Program-made: the position numbers and the translations under genes
Notes under the pieces: generated by a model
The model's database searches: none
What the model saw: only the letters and a program-made list of their open reading frames with translations
Told to the model about the DNA's origin: nothing
Shown: piece by piece, positions 43,900 through 55,980 of the stretch
How positions within the stretch are numbered: the first letter of the stretch is position 1
Layout of the letters: each line of letters begins with the position of its first letter
Assembly (NCBI GenBank): GCA_963682025.1
Contig: OY821521.1
Location: 48,651,807-48,715,806, forward strand
Length of the DNA: 64,000 bases
From: Cordilura impudica
Lineage: Eukaryota > Arthropoda > Insecta > Diptera > Scathophagidae
Direction: 5' to 3'

Positions 43900-44614
43900 A
43901 GGTTTGTCATTCCGTTTGTAACGCATCGAAATAAATTCCTGAGACCCCAAAAATATATATTTTCTTGATCCTTATAACAAGGGAAGTTGATTTACCGATG
44001 GCCGTCTGTCCGTCTGTCTGTGGAAATCACGATCACGCCGTCAATATCTAAGCTAGACCGCTCTTTTTTGTATAAAATTGTTCACTAACATCCCAAAGGA
44101 GTTGCGATTTAAAATCGTCAAAATCGGTCAAAGGGTACACGAGCTATGAATGAAACTTTGAAAAAATAAATTTTTTCAGTATGTTTGTTGTTTTTCTTAA
44201 GATATGTTGTATACGTATGTTGTAATTCTTCGTATTGTTGAAGTCATTACAGTTGTGTGTATATTATCACATTGGCCTAAGCAAGTTTTACCACATATTT
44301 TTTTATCATTAAAATTAAATATTAAAAACTAAAAATTAATAAAAATAAAAAATGGAAAATGAAAAATGAAAAATGGAAACTGGAAAATGAAAAATGGAAA
44401 ATGGAAAATGAAAAATGAAAATTGAATATTGAAAAATGAAAATTGAAAAATGAAAAATGGAAAATGAAAAATGAAAAATGAAATATTGAAAATCGAAAAT
44501 GGAAAATGGAAAATGGAAAATGCGAAATGAGAAATGCAAAATGAAAATGAAAAATGAAAATGAAAAATGGAATATGAAAAGTGAAAGATGGAAAAAAGAA
44601 GAATGAAAAATTTA

Positions 44615-44646
<32 letters not shown>

Positions 44647-45085
44647 GAATAATGAAAATTGAAAAATGAAAAATGAAAAATGGAAAATGGAAAATGGAAA
44701 ATGAAAAATGAAAAATTAAAAATGGAAAATGGAAAATGGAACATGAAAAGTTAAAAATGAAAATTGAAAAATGGAAAACGGAAAATGAAAAATGAAAAAT
44801 GGAAAATGCAAAATGGAAAATGAAAAATTAAAAATGAAAAATGACAAATGAAAAATGAAAAAATGGAAAACGGAATATGGAAAATAAAAAATGGAAAATT
44901 AAAAATTAAAATTGAAAAATGGAAAATGAAAAATGAAAAATGGCCAATGAAAAATGGAAAACGGAAAACGGAAAATTAAAAATGGAAAATGAAAAATGAA
45001 AAATCAAAACTGAAAATTGAAAAATAAAAAATGGAAATTGAAAAATTTAAAATGAAATATGGAAAATGGGAAACTGGAAAATGAG

Positions 45086-45117
<32 letters not shown>

Positions 45118-45618
45118 GAAAAGTGGAAAATGGAAAACTAAGAATGGAAAATGAAAAATGGAAAATGAGAAATGGAAAATGGAACATGAAAAATGAAAAA
45201 TGAAAATTGAAAAATGGAAAATGAAAAATGAAAAATGAAAAAAGGAAAATAAAATATTAAAAATGAAAAATGACAATTGGAAAATATAAAATGAAAAAAT
45301 TGAAAATGGAATGGAAAATAAAAAACGAAAAATAACAAAAATGGAAAATTAAAAATTAAAATTGAAAAATGGAAAATGAAAAATGGAAAACGGAAAACGA
45401 AAAATTAAAAATGGAAAATGGAAAACTTAAAATGAAAAATGAAAATTGGAAAATGGAAAATGAAAAACGATAAATGGAAAATGGAAAATGAAAAGTGGAA
45501 AATGAAAAATTTTAAATTAAAAATGGTAAATGGAAAATGAAAAATTAAAAATGAAATATGAAAAATGGAAAGTGGAATATGGAAAATGAAAAATGGAAAA
45601 TGAAAAATGAAAATATAA

Positions 45619-45649
<31 letters not shown>

Positions 45650-46430
45650 CGGAAAATGAAAAATTAAAAATGGAAAATGAAAAATGAAAATTGAAAAATG
45701 GAAAATGGAAAATGAAAAATCAAAAATTGAAAATGGAAAATGAAAAGTGGAAAATGAAAAATGAAAAAAGGAAAATGAAAAATCAAAAATGAAAAATGAC
45801 AAATGAAAAATGAAAAAATTGAAAATGGAATATGGAAAATAAAAAATGAAAAATAAAAAAAAATGGAAAATGGAAAATTAAAAATTAAAATTAAATAATG
45901 GAAAATGAAAAATGGAAAACGGAAAACGGAAAACGAAAAATTAAAAATGGAAAATGGAAAATTAAAAATGAATAATGAAAATTGGAAAATGAAAAATAGA
46001 AAATGAAAAATTTTAAATTAAAAATGGCAAATGAAAAATGAAAACTTAAAAATGAAATATGAAAAATGGAAAGTGGAATATGGAAAATGAAAAATGGAAA
46101 ATGAAAAATGAAAATATAAAATGAAAAATTTAAAATGAAAAATGGAAAATGGAAAATGAAAAATTAAAAATGGAAAATGGGAAATGAAAAATAAAATTGA
46201 AAAATGGAAAATGAAAAATCGAAAATGGAAAATGGAAAATGAAAAGTGGAAAATGGAAAATGAAAAATGAGAAATTGAAACTGAAAAACTAAAAATGAAA
46301 AACGAAAGATGAAAATTGAAAAGTGAAAAATGGAAAATGATAAAAAAAAAATGAAAATTGAAAATGAAAAATGTGGAGGGTATCAAAAATTCGGCCCAGT
46401 GGAATTTAACACTCTTACTTGTTTTTTTTT
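43900..46430 (+). mobile_element. Family D array-bearing element, copy 2
   Basis: Collinear with copy 1 in the opposite orientation: GGTTTGTCATTCCGTTTGTA, GGAAATCACGATCACGCCGT, GAAGTCATTACAGTTGTGTG and GCAAGTTTTACCACATATTT. Then the array, then GTGGAGGGTATCAAAAATTC, GGCCCAGTGGAATTTAACAC and TCTTACTTGTTTTT. The first few bases of the TATACCC end are missing. The array is more than twice as long as in copy 1. Confidence 0.85.
44330..46372. repeat. GAAAAATG minisatellite array inside family D copy 2
   Basis: About 2 kb of imperfect GAAAAATG/GAAAATG units, the complement of the copy 1 unit. A higher-order pattern is visible: the segments near 44860-45000, 45300-45440 and 45800-45960 share GGAAAATAAAAAATG...AATTAAAATT...GGAAAACGGAAAACG. 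All Phe/Ser/His/Ile ORFs on the minus strand are repeat artefacts. Confidence 0.95.
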
Positions 46431-46820
46431 TAAATTTTCAAATAAAAGTTAAAAACTCAAGAATTATTTCGAACTCATAACGAAGGTCTCATGGGAGGCA
46501 CCAGCAGGTCACCGTACACACAGAAAACATATTCGTTGTTGCAACCGAATTTGTTACCAACCGAATTTTCGCAGTCCCATTAACTGTCACAATATTCTGT
46601 TGTGTCTACTGATGTATATGATGCATATTACCGTACAATGGTAAAAGCAATTGATATTATATATAAATTCGATTATAAGAATTATTAAGTTGATACAATG
46701 GAATTCTTAATTTTAATTATTGGTTGTTACAACCATTAATTGGGATTTTAACTTATACATTTTACATTAAATTAAATAAAACAAATCTCATACAGAGTTC
46801 AGAAAAAAAGACACATTGAA
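46431..46820. other. Non-coding stretch
   Basis: Ordinary AT-rich sequence with a GTTGCAACCGAATTTGTTAC motif near 46538 suggestive of another interspersed repeat. No gene. Confidence 0.4.
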
Positions 46821-47133
46821 TAAAAAACTCGTACATATATGTAAACAAACATTGCTCAGACCAACAAACACATATTTTTATTTTCATATCAATTATATGT
46901 GTTTCTAAATTTTGTTCGGTGCAGAACACAATCATGACTGTTTCTCGTTTTAATATTTCGTTGTCTACACGAACATTTTTCTATCACGTATTTTTTGTTT
47001 CGAACACACATAAACCACACAGGTTCGAGTGTAGCTTTATTATAAGTTCGTGTTCTTGCACGTGTACTGCTAACAAACAGAACATGTTCTTGAACGCGTA
47101 CATCTAAAAATTAAAACATTATCCACTCGCGAT
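46821..47133 (+). repeat. Family G repeat, solo copy 2
   Basis: From AAAAACTCGTACATATATGT to ACATTATCCACTCGCGAT, then directly followed by a 17-bp tandem array. It is equivalent to the left arm of the palindrome at 50799. Confidence 0.8.
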
Positions 47134-48372
47134 TTGAAGAAAAGCTACATTTTAATAAAAGGTACTTTTTAATAAAAGGCACTTTTTAATAAAAGGTACT
47201 TTTTAATAAAAGGTACTTTTTAATAAAAGGTACTTTTTAATAAAAGGTTGTTTTTAATAAAAGGTACTTTTTAATAAAAGGTACTTTTTAATAAAATTTA
47301 CTTTTTAATAAAAGGTATTTTTTAATAAAAGGTACTTTTTAATAAAAGGTACTTTTTAATAAAAGGTACTTTTTAATAAAAGATATTTTTTAATAAAAGG
47401 TACTTTTTAAGAAAAGCGACTTTTTAAAGAAAACGTACTTTTTAGGAAAACGTACTTTTTTAAGAACGGGTACTTTTTTGAAAAAATTTAAATTTTTAAG
47501 AAAATGTACTTTTTTAAGAAAACTATTTTTTTTTACTTTTTAAAGGAAAGGTAATTTTTAAGAAAATTTACTCTTTTAAGAAAATGTACTTTTTTAAGGA
47601 AATGTACTTTTTGTGAAAGGTATTTTTTAAAGAAAACTATTGGTTTTTGAAAAATTTTACTGTTTTAAGAAATGGCACTTTTTAAGAAAATTTAGTTTTT
47701 AAGAAAATGTACTGCTTTAAGAAAAGGTAATTTTTTATGAAATTGGTTTTTTTTTTAAGAAAATTCACTTTTTTAAGAAAATTTACTTTTTAAGAAAATG
47801 TTCTTTTTTAACAAAATATACTTTTTTGTGAAAGGTGCTTTTTCCACAGAGGCATTTTTTGAAGAAAATGTACTTATGAAGAAAATGTACTTTTGAAGAA
47901 AAGGTACATTTTAATATAAGGTACTTTTTAATAAAAGGTAATTTTTAAGAAAAGCGACTTTTTAAGGAAAAGGTACTTTTTTGGAAAACGTACTTTTTTA
48001 AGAACGGGTACTTTTTTGAAAAAATGTAAATTTTTAAGAAAATGTACTTTTTTAAGAAAATTTATTTTTTTTACTTTTAAAAGAAAAGGTAATTTTTAAG
48101 AAAATGTACTCTTTTAAGAAAATGTACTTTTTTAAGGAAATGTACTTTTTGTACTTATCTGTGAAGAGTACTTTTTTAAAAAAGGGTACTTTTTAATGAA
48201 ATTGGTTTTTTTTTAAAGAAAATTCACTTTTTTAAGAAAATTTACTTTTTAAGAAAATGTTCTTTTTTAAGAAAATATACTTTTTTGTGAAAGGTACTGT
48301 TTTATGAAAAGGTACTTTTTAGGAAAATTTACTTTTTAAGAAAGCCTACGTTTTTGTGAAAATGTACTTACA
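47134..48372. repeat. 17-bp tandem array (AAAAGGTACTTTTTAAT), array 1
   Basis: The first ~270 bp consist of about 15 nearly identical 17-bp units. Beyond 47400 the unit drifts to AAGAAAATGTACTTTTT and similar with variable length. A second homogenised patch is near 47900-47945. The gradient from uniform to degenerate units suggests recent local amplification at the left end. Confidence 0.95.
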
Positions 48373-50798
48373 TATTGATCTTTAAAAAAATATACTAACA
48401 GTGAAAGTTGGTTAGAACAATTCAGAAATATGTTGTGTTTAGTTTCAAATGTTTTAAAACACATTAGTTTTCGTGTGCAGTTTCTTAAAAACACTCTTGA
48501 GAAAATTCTATAGTTCTTTTGGATGGTTGCTGTATAATGTTATATATCGTTGAAATGATATATATGCATGATGTACAAAAAACTATTTTGGTTCCTGTTA
48601 AAAAAAAAAAAATCTTTATTAAGAAACTGCTTTTTCGATAATTTTAGTATGTCTTTGATTATGGATATTGATCATAAAAATACAATTATTAATACCCATA
48701 CTGCCTATATTTTATGCACAAGGTTGCAATGATCGAACATAATAGGTGTCTCTCTCCTGAAAAATCGGCTAAAACAAGAACTAGTCGCTATATAAAAAAA
48801 GCTGAAATACGTCCTCATGAAAATGGAACTACGAGTAATAGTTGTGAGTTTTGATCTTAAGTGAATTTGTACTACCATAACACGAGCATTTAATCATGAT
48901 CGTATATATCTTATAAGCTATTTGATAAGCCTTGCAAAGAGCTTTCATAAGAAGTACAATTTGTATTTGGTATCTTTGTGTCAAATATGGAAAATCAGCA
49001 ACAAACGAAAAATGGCTGTTTAGGTAACTTTTTACCGACTAATTATGAGATTGGGAGCTAAAACAAAATACAAGTGACTTTTTTTCGTGTGCTATAATTT
49101 CTGTGGTCACAAGCGATAACCGTCTAAGTCGTCATTGGAACGATTTGAGTTATGCAAGCTATTATATTCTACTAACACTAATTTTTAATGAAAACATACT
49201 GACCTAAATCGTAATGGAGCCCCATTACATTTATATAAACAGTTATTTTTCTCGAAAGCATGATTTTCGACTTAGGCGGTTAATGTTTATGGCCACAGAT
49301 ATATCAAAAATGCATCGCGTTCTGCGTGTGACCCCCATGAAAACTTCATTGTCAGTAGTTTTATAAAAAAAAACCAATTTTAATTATTTTTGGAAATTTA
49401 ATTTCAATTAACAAGTTGTGTTAATATAAAGAAAAAGGTTGGGCACAAAAAAAAAGTTTTTTGAATTTTTTGGAAAAAGAAAATGTTACTAAAAATAAAG
49501 GTCCATGAACTTTAAACCGCAGTTTACAATACACACCTTCAGAATTTTAAAAGAAGTAGCAGGTTTTGCCCTCAGATAGTGACAATATTTTGCCATTTTC
49601 TTCCTCATTTTCCACTCATCTTGTTTTTTGGGCTTTATTTTTTAACAAGTCCTTTATTTGTAGAGTTTTTCAGAAATGCCGAAAATATCATGGCTTTTGT
49701 TTATAAAATAACAAAAGAAGATTGATAAAAACACAAACAAATGTTTTCAAAATGAAACGCCCTTTGTTTCTGAATGCCACGAAGTTTGTTTAGCTGGGTT
49801 TTTTATTTTGGGTAACAACTTTTTTAACTGCCTACATTCTAACCACAGCTGTAGTCACCAATATATATCACATTTTCTACGGTTTTGAGGTGATTTTATA
49901 TAAAGATATCTTATTACCAGATTTTTGTGGTTTATTTTACTTTTTATTACTTGTATTATTATAATTTTAAATTTTCCTACGCAGTTGTAAGACAACTACA
50001 AAAAAAAATCACATTTCACTTTTAGCAGTCACAGTTCATCCTTTTGTGTCAAACGTATGTAAGTATGAAAGGCCTAATATTTAATTTAAATAAATATAAT
50101 TTATACGTAAATTTGCATAAAGAAATATAAAACGCACAGACTGGTAGATGGCGGGGTGGCCAGATCTTAGTTTTTCATTTAATCAAGCTATGTTTGTTAA
50201 AAGAATTTTAGAAATACTGGAAATTTTTCTCTAAAATATTAACAAATTTTAAAAATAAAAAACTCGGCGTTTACTAAGTAAGACTTTTTCTATAAATATT
50301 TTTAGCTCAAAATCACCATTCGTGTTTTCTATATTTTTCTTTAACAACAGCTGGCATTCCACCTGTTCATCACTTACTAAGACAGAGAGTGACAGTGTGA
50401 AATGAAAAGGTGTACGGAAATTTTAAAACCACAAATTTTGGTTTTTATTTATTTGCAAATTGCAAAACAAGTCAATTGTTATAAAATGTACCAACTGCTT
50501 TGTACGAGCAAAATGTAATTTACATAACAGTCAACAGTAATTCACATTGAGGTACGAGTGTTAAGTATGAAGTAGTTATACATTGTACCTAATGTTTAAA
50601 TTAACATGATATAAGTGTATGACAACCGAAACATGAGTATAAATACATAATTTATATATATATATATCAGATTTGAATAAGAACAACTAAATGCATTAAT
50701 TAGGCCTGAAATATATAAAAAAAAATATTACGAAACATACCCATACCCTGCACCTGGATATGCTTTTACTTGTTAGTTGAGACAAAAACACGCACTTA
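48373..50798. other. AT-rich non-coding stretch without identified repeats
   Basis: The longest stretch here in which I recognise no transposon piece. It contains no convincing ORF and no splice-flanked exon that I could find. The least AT-rich parts are near 49090-49340. Confidence 0.45.
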
Positions 50799-51745
50799 AT
50801 AAAAAACTCGTACATATATGTAAACAAACATAGCTCAGACCAACAAACACATATTTTTATATTGATATCAATTATGTGTGTTTCTAAATTTTGTACGGTG
50901 CCGAACACAAACATGACTGTTTTTCGTTTTAATATTTCGTTATGTAAACGAACATGTTCCTATCACGTATTTCTTTCTTTTGAACACACATAAACTACTC
51001 AGGTTCGAGTGTAGCTTTATTTTAAGTTCGTATTTTTGCACGTGTACTGCTTAAAACTGTGAACATGTTCTTCAACGCGTACATCTAAAAATTAAAACAT
51101 TATCCACTCGCGATCGGAAAATTCTTATACACCCCTATAAAAACGACAACAATAGTTTAAAACAAATTTATTTTAAAAAAATCTAAAATAATTCATTAGC
51201 AGTTATAAAAAAATAAAAACAATAATAATAAAGATTATAATAAAAATAAAATAAAAATTAATATAAAAAAAATAATCAAGAAAAGCGAAATTAAGTCATG
51301 AACAACACATAAAATTTCTCTGTTTCTTATTTTTTTACTGTCGTTTTAATTTTATTTTTTTATAACTGCTAATGAATTATTCTCAATTTTTTTAATAAAT
51401 TTTGTTGAAACAGTTGTTTTCAGTATTATAGGGGTGTATCTGATTTTTCCGATCGCGAGTGGATAATGTTTTAATTTTTAGATGTTCGCGTTCAAGAACA
51501 TGTTCTGTTTTTTAGACAGTACACGTGCAAAACCACGAACTTAAAATAAAGCTACACTCGAACCCGTGTGGTTTATGTGTGTTCGAAAAACAGTACGTGA
51601 TAGAAACATGTCCGTGTACATACCTAAATATTAAAATGAAACATAGTCATGATTGTGTTCGGCACCGTACAAAATTTAGAAACACACATAATTGCTATCG
51701 AAACAAAAATAAGTGTTGGCTGGTTTACAAAACATAACAGTGTGT
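50799..51745. mobile_element. Fold-back palindrome made of two family G arms
   Basis: Left arm 50799-51113 is family G. Its reverse complement is at about 51450-51745. The inverted pairing continues inward: GGAAAATTCTTATACACCCC with GGGGTGTATCTGATTTTTCC, and AATTCATTAGCAGTTATAAA with TTTATAACTGCTAATGAATT. It reaches an A/T-rich centre near 51270. This is a single inverted repeat of about 950 bp, typical of a fold-back element. The outermost ~50 bp of the right arm are diverged. No ORF is conserved. Confidence 0.85.
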
Positions 51746-51799
51746 GTTTGATGTGTCTATTTTCTGAACCTTGGTTGTTAGATGCTTATTTGGCCCGCT

Positions 51800-53935
51800 A
51801 AAATATTATGAATATACTTTTGTAAGAAAAAGTATTTTTTAAAAAAAGGTACTTATATATATTGTGAAAAAGTTCTTTTTAAGAAAATGTATTATTTTCC
51901 GAAACGGCACTTTTTTAAGAAGAAGTAATTTTTTATGAAAATGTACAATTTTAAGGAAGCACACTATTTTAGAAACAATAATTTATTAAGAAAATTTACT
52001 TTTTAAGGAAGTCACTTAAAAAAAATTTTTTTTTTCAGAAAAATCAATTATTTATAAAAATTATTTGTTTACCAAAAATTATTTTTTTAAGAAACTTTAC
52101 TCTTACGAAAAAGTACTTTTTAAGGAAAGTCACATTTTATGTAAAAAAAAAAAAAAAAAAATAGTTTTTCAAACAGACATTTGTTTAAGAAAAGGTACTT
52201 GTTTAATAAAAATTATTTTTTTAAGAAATTGTATTTTTTTGAAAAAAGGTATTCTAAGGCAATTTACCTTTTAAGAAAAGATAATTTTTAAAGAAAAGGT
52301 ATTTTTAAGAAAATTTATTTGTTTAAAGAAAATTTAATTCTTAACAAAAGGTACTTGTTTCTTAAAAGAGGTATTTTTGAAAAAGGTAATATATTAAGAA
52401 GTTACTTTATTTTATTTAGTACCTTTAATTTAAGAAAAGGTACCTTAAAAAAAAAATTACTTTCTTCTGAAAGGCACTTTCTAAGAAAAGGTATTTTTAC
52501 AAAAAGTACTCTTTAAGAAGAGAAACTTTAAGAAAAAATTTGAATAGGGTACTTTTTTAAGAAACGCACTTTTTTAGGAAGAGGTATTTTTTGAGGAAAA
52601 TGTAATATTTTAAGAAACGGTACTTTCTTAAAGAATTGATATTTTGTTAAAGAAAATATTTTTTTTTAGAAAACTTTATTTTTAAGAAAGGATATTAATT
52701 TAAAAAAAACATACTTTTTAAAAGAAAATCTATTTTTTAAAAGAAATGATACTTTTCAAGAAAAGATAGTTCTTTAAGAAAACTTAAATTTTAAAAGAAA
52801 AACTAATTAGTTAAAGAAGAGATACTTTTATGAAAAGGCACTACTTTAAGAAAATGTACTTTTTTAAGAAAAGCTACTATTTTAAAGGAAAGGTAATATT
52901 TAAAAAAAAAATATAATTTTTAAAGAAAGGTACTTTTTTAAGAAATGATACTCTTTGAAGAAGAGATATTTTTTTTAAAGAAAATCTAATTTTTTAAGAT
53001 AATGATACCTTTTATGAAAAGGTACTATTTTAAGAAAATTTACTTCTTTTTTAAGAAAAGCTACTATTTTAAAGGAAAGGTGTTATTTTAAAGAAAATAA
53101 AATTTAAGGAAAGGTACTTTTTAAGAAATGATATTATTTGAAGAAAATATATATTTTTTTTAAAGAAAATCTACTTTTTTTTTAAGGAAATGATACTTTT
53201 TATGAAAAGGTACTCTATTAAGAAAATTTAATTTTTTTTTTTAAAGAAAACAACTTTCTTAAAGAAATGATAATTTTTAAGAAATGGTACTATTTTGGGA
53301 AAAGGTACCTTTTTAAGAAAAGGTACTTCTCTAAGAGAATTTACTTTTTGCAGAAGAGGTTCTATTTTAAGAAAGGGTATTATTTCAAGCAAAGCCACTT
53401 TTTTAAGAAATAGTACTTTTACGAAAAATAAATTTTTTAAGACAGATACTTTTTATCAAAATGCACTTTTTCTGGAAAAGACACTTTTTCAGAATAGGCA
53501 CTTTTTCCTATAAGGTACGATTTTAAGAAAATGTTCTTTTCCTGTGAAGATGTACTTTTTAAGAAAATGTACTTTTTCAGGAATGGTAAATTTTTAAGGA
53601 AAAGAACTTTTTACGAAAATTATCCTGTTTAAGAATAGGTACTTTTTTTACAAAAAGGTAATTAAGAAATGGTACTTTTTTAAGAAAATGTACCTTTTGA
53701 AGAAAATACTTTTTCTTTAGAAAATGTAGTTTCTTAACCAAAGGTACCTCTATAGCAAAATATAATTTTTTTTAAGAAAATATATTTTTTTTAGGAAAAT
53801 TATCTTTTCGAAGAAAAAGTACTATTTTCAGAAAAGGTACTTTTTAGGGAAAATGTACTTTTTTATAAGAAAAGATACTTTTTTAAAACAATGTAATTTT
53901 TTTAGGAAAATATACTTTTTAAGCAAAAATATTAA
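51800..53935. repeat. Degenerate 17-bp tandem array (AAGAAAAGGTACTTTTT), array 2
   Basis: About 2.1 kb of the same unit family as array 1, in the same orientation but degenerate throughout, with unit length varying roughly 14-20 bp. Several patches (52790-53060 and 53060-53220) show higher-order repetition of CTACTATTTTAAAGGAAAGG blocks. Lys/Leu/Phe/Arg-rich ORFs are artefacts. Confidence 0.9.
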
Positions 53936-54445
53936 TCATAGATTGTTACATAGCAGCATAAATTTTTTTCTAAATAGTAATCTAGTTCTATGTATTATAC
54001 AACAACAAAAATTTTTGTAGGTAATATCTATTTACTAAACTGTTGAAACAAATAAAAAGAATTTTTAATAGGTTTTTCCACATATTAGGACATAGATTGG
54101 CAGAATGAGTAATAGTTTTCAAATTTAAACATTTCAAACAGCTGTCTGCTCGATATGATGACGCACAATATATTACCCAGCTATATGGCCCATTTTATAG
54201 AGGAGCATGATTTCAAAAGGAACATAGATGGATCGATGGATATTGCTACATCTGTTCGACTTTATGGATTTATAAATGCCAACGGAATGACAAATTAATA
54301 TATAACGTTTTTTCAAATGCTGTGGGTGAGTCTAAAAATATTATTCAAAAAACCAAACAATAAAGCAGCAAATTAATGTTTATACCCTACAATATTTAGC
54401 CAAAAAAAAAACTGATTTGAAATATTTGCCCATTATTATCAAAGT
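53936..54445. other. AT-rich non-coding stretch
   Basis: No gene or repeat recognised, apart from weak similarity to family C/D start sequences near 54280-54310 (GGAATGACAAATTAATATAT). Confidence 0.4.
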
Positions 54446-54456
54446 GGTCTAAATCA

Positions 54457-55969
54457 GAGCTCCCCATTACTCAAGCTTCGAGCTCAACGAAAGCACGTTT
54501 GAAAGCATGTAAATAGATAAATATAAGTATTTAGTATAACAACTGTCTACTTTTTGGAATCGAACAGGTACCATGAATATCATCTTTAAATTTCACTTGA
54601 ATTGGACTGTCCTACTGGCGTGGGCAAACTACTACTCGAAAAAGATCGACGCCTTTCCATACAAATATATGAAAATATTCACTTCATAGATGTCTTACTT
54701 CATTTAAAAAAAAAAAAAAATTCGCAAAAAACATGGTATGATCGTCCACGTTCCACTCGAATGTAAGAAAATATGATCTTCGTATATGTTTGATGCCTAT
54801 GTATAAAAAATTTTTCAAGCACACTTGGAAAAAACGCTTAGTATTTTAATCTGAGTATCTGTTGAGAATATGTTTTTTAAAATTTCAAAGCATTTCGACA
54901 AAAATGTTGGCGTGTGGGAGCAACTACTCGAAAAAGTTCGGAAATTTTGCAAAAAGTGTAAAACAAAAAAAATTTTTTTTTTTTTTAATATTTTTCATTG
55001 TCTGTAATTAACTATATTCGTAGATTACTCATAAAAAATTTTAAACCGTTCCGACGAAAAGTGTCGCGTCGGTATAGCACTACTCGACTGATATTGGTCA
55101 CTTTCTATACAAATATGTGAAAATATGCTCTTATTTGAAGTTTGATGGTATTTTCCAGAAAATTTTCCACAATGACTTAATAAAAAATTATATTCGTTAG
55201 AGCTGTGTATACACTTCCTTTAAGTTTGAAAGCATTCCACTAAAAATTGAAGCTTGGAGGAACTCTGCTCGACAAAAAACGGAAACTAAAAAAATAAAAT
55301 TCAAAAAAATAAATAAAAATTTTTTTCACTGCCCGTAATTGACCTTATTCACAGATAACTCATATAAAAAATTAAGCCATTCCGATTAAATTTAAGCTCT
55401 GGGCGAACAACTACTCGAAAAAGATCAGCCGCTTTCTATACAAATGTGTGAAAATTTGATCTTATTTCAAGTTCGATCTGACTTAAAAAAAATTTTTCCA
55501 TCACGACTTGCTATAAATTTTTACTATTTGTAGTTGAAAGTATATCGAGATAATCTTCCTTAAATTTCAAAGTATTCTAACAATAATTTTTTAATATTTC
55601 AGGATAGTTATCAATCTATTAGTATTTTGAGAAATTTTTTTTAAATGAAGTCAAACATCTATGAAGGGGATATTTTCACACGTTTTTATGGAAAGGCATA
55701 GCTTATTCGAGTAGTAGTTTGCCCAGTAGGACAGTCCGATTCCAGTGAAATTTAAGGATGATATTCTTGGTACTTGCTTGATTCCAAAAAGTATACATAT
55801 GTTTTACTAAAATCTTATATTTATATTTTTACATGGTTTCAAACATGAAAAATGTTAATTTTTATTACTCGAGCTACTCGCTAAGCTCGAGTAGATCATT
55901 TACTACTCGAGTAGCTCAAGCGTCGAGTAGCTCGAGTAGCCAGAGTACTCGATCTTGACCGTTGGCTCC
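54457..55969. mobile_element. Fold-back element with CTCGAG-rich ends and internal direct repeats
   Basis: Flanked by the direct repeat GGTCTAAATCA at 54446-54456 and 55970-55980. Inverted arms of at least 180 bp are clear: TTTTTGGAATCGAACAGGTA and TTGGACTGTCCTACTGGCG on the left match the complement of 55690-55800. The right end has a CTCGAGTAGCTCGAGTA-type palindromic cluster (55865-55950). Inside, a unit with (A/C)AACTACTCGAAAAAGATC and CTTTCTATACAAATATGTGA recurs about four times at 250-300 bp spacing. No ORF of note. Confidence 0.8.
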
Positions 55970-55980
55970 GGTCTAAATCA

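Noticed and set aside
44322..46386. Several 65-140 codon minus-strand ORFs of the same composition
   Set aside because: Artefacts of the GAAAAATG array in family D copy 2.
52065..53513. Lys/Arg/Phe-rich ORFs
   Set aside because: Translations of the degenerate 17-bp array.
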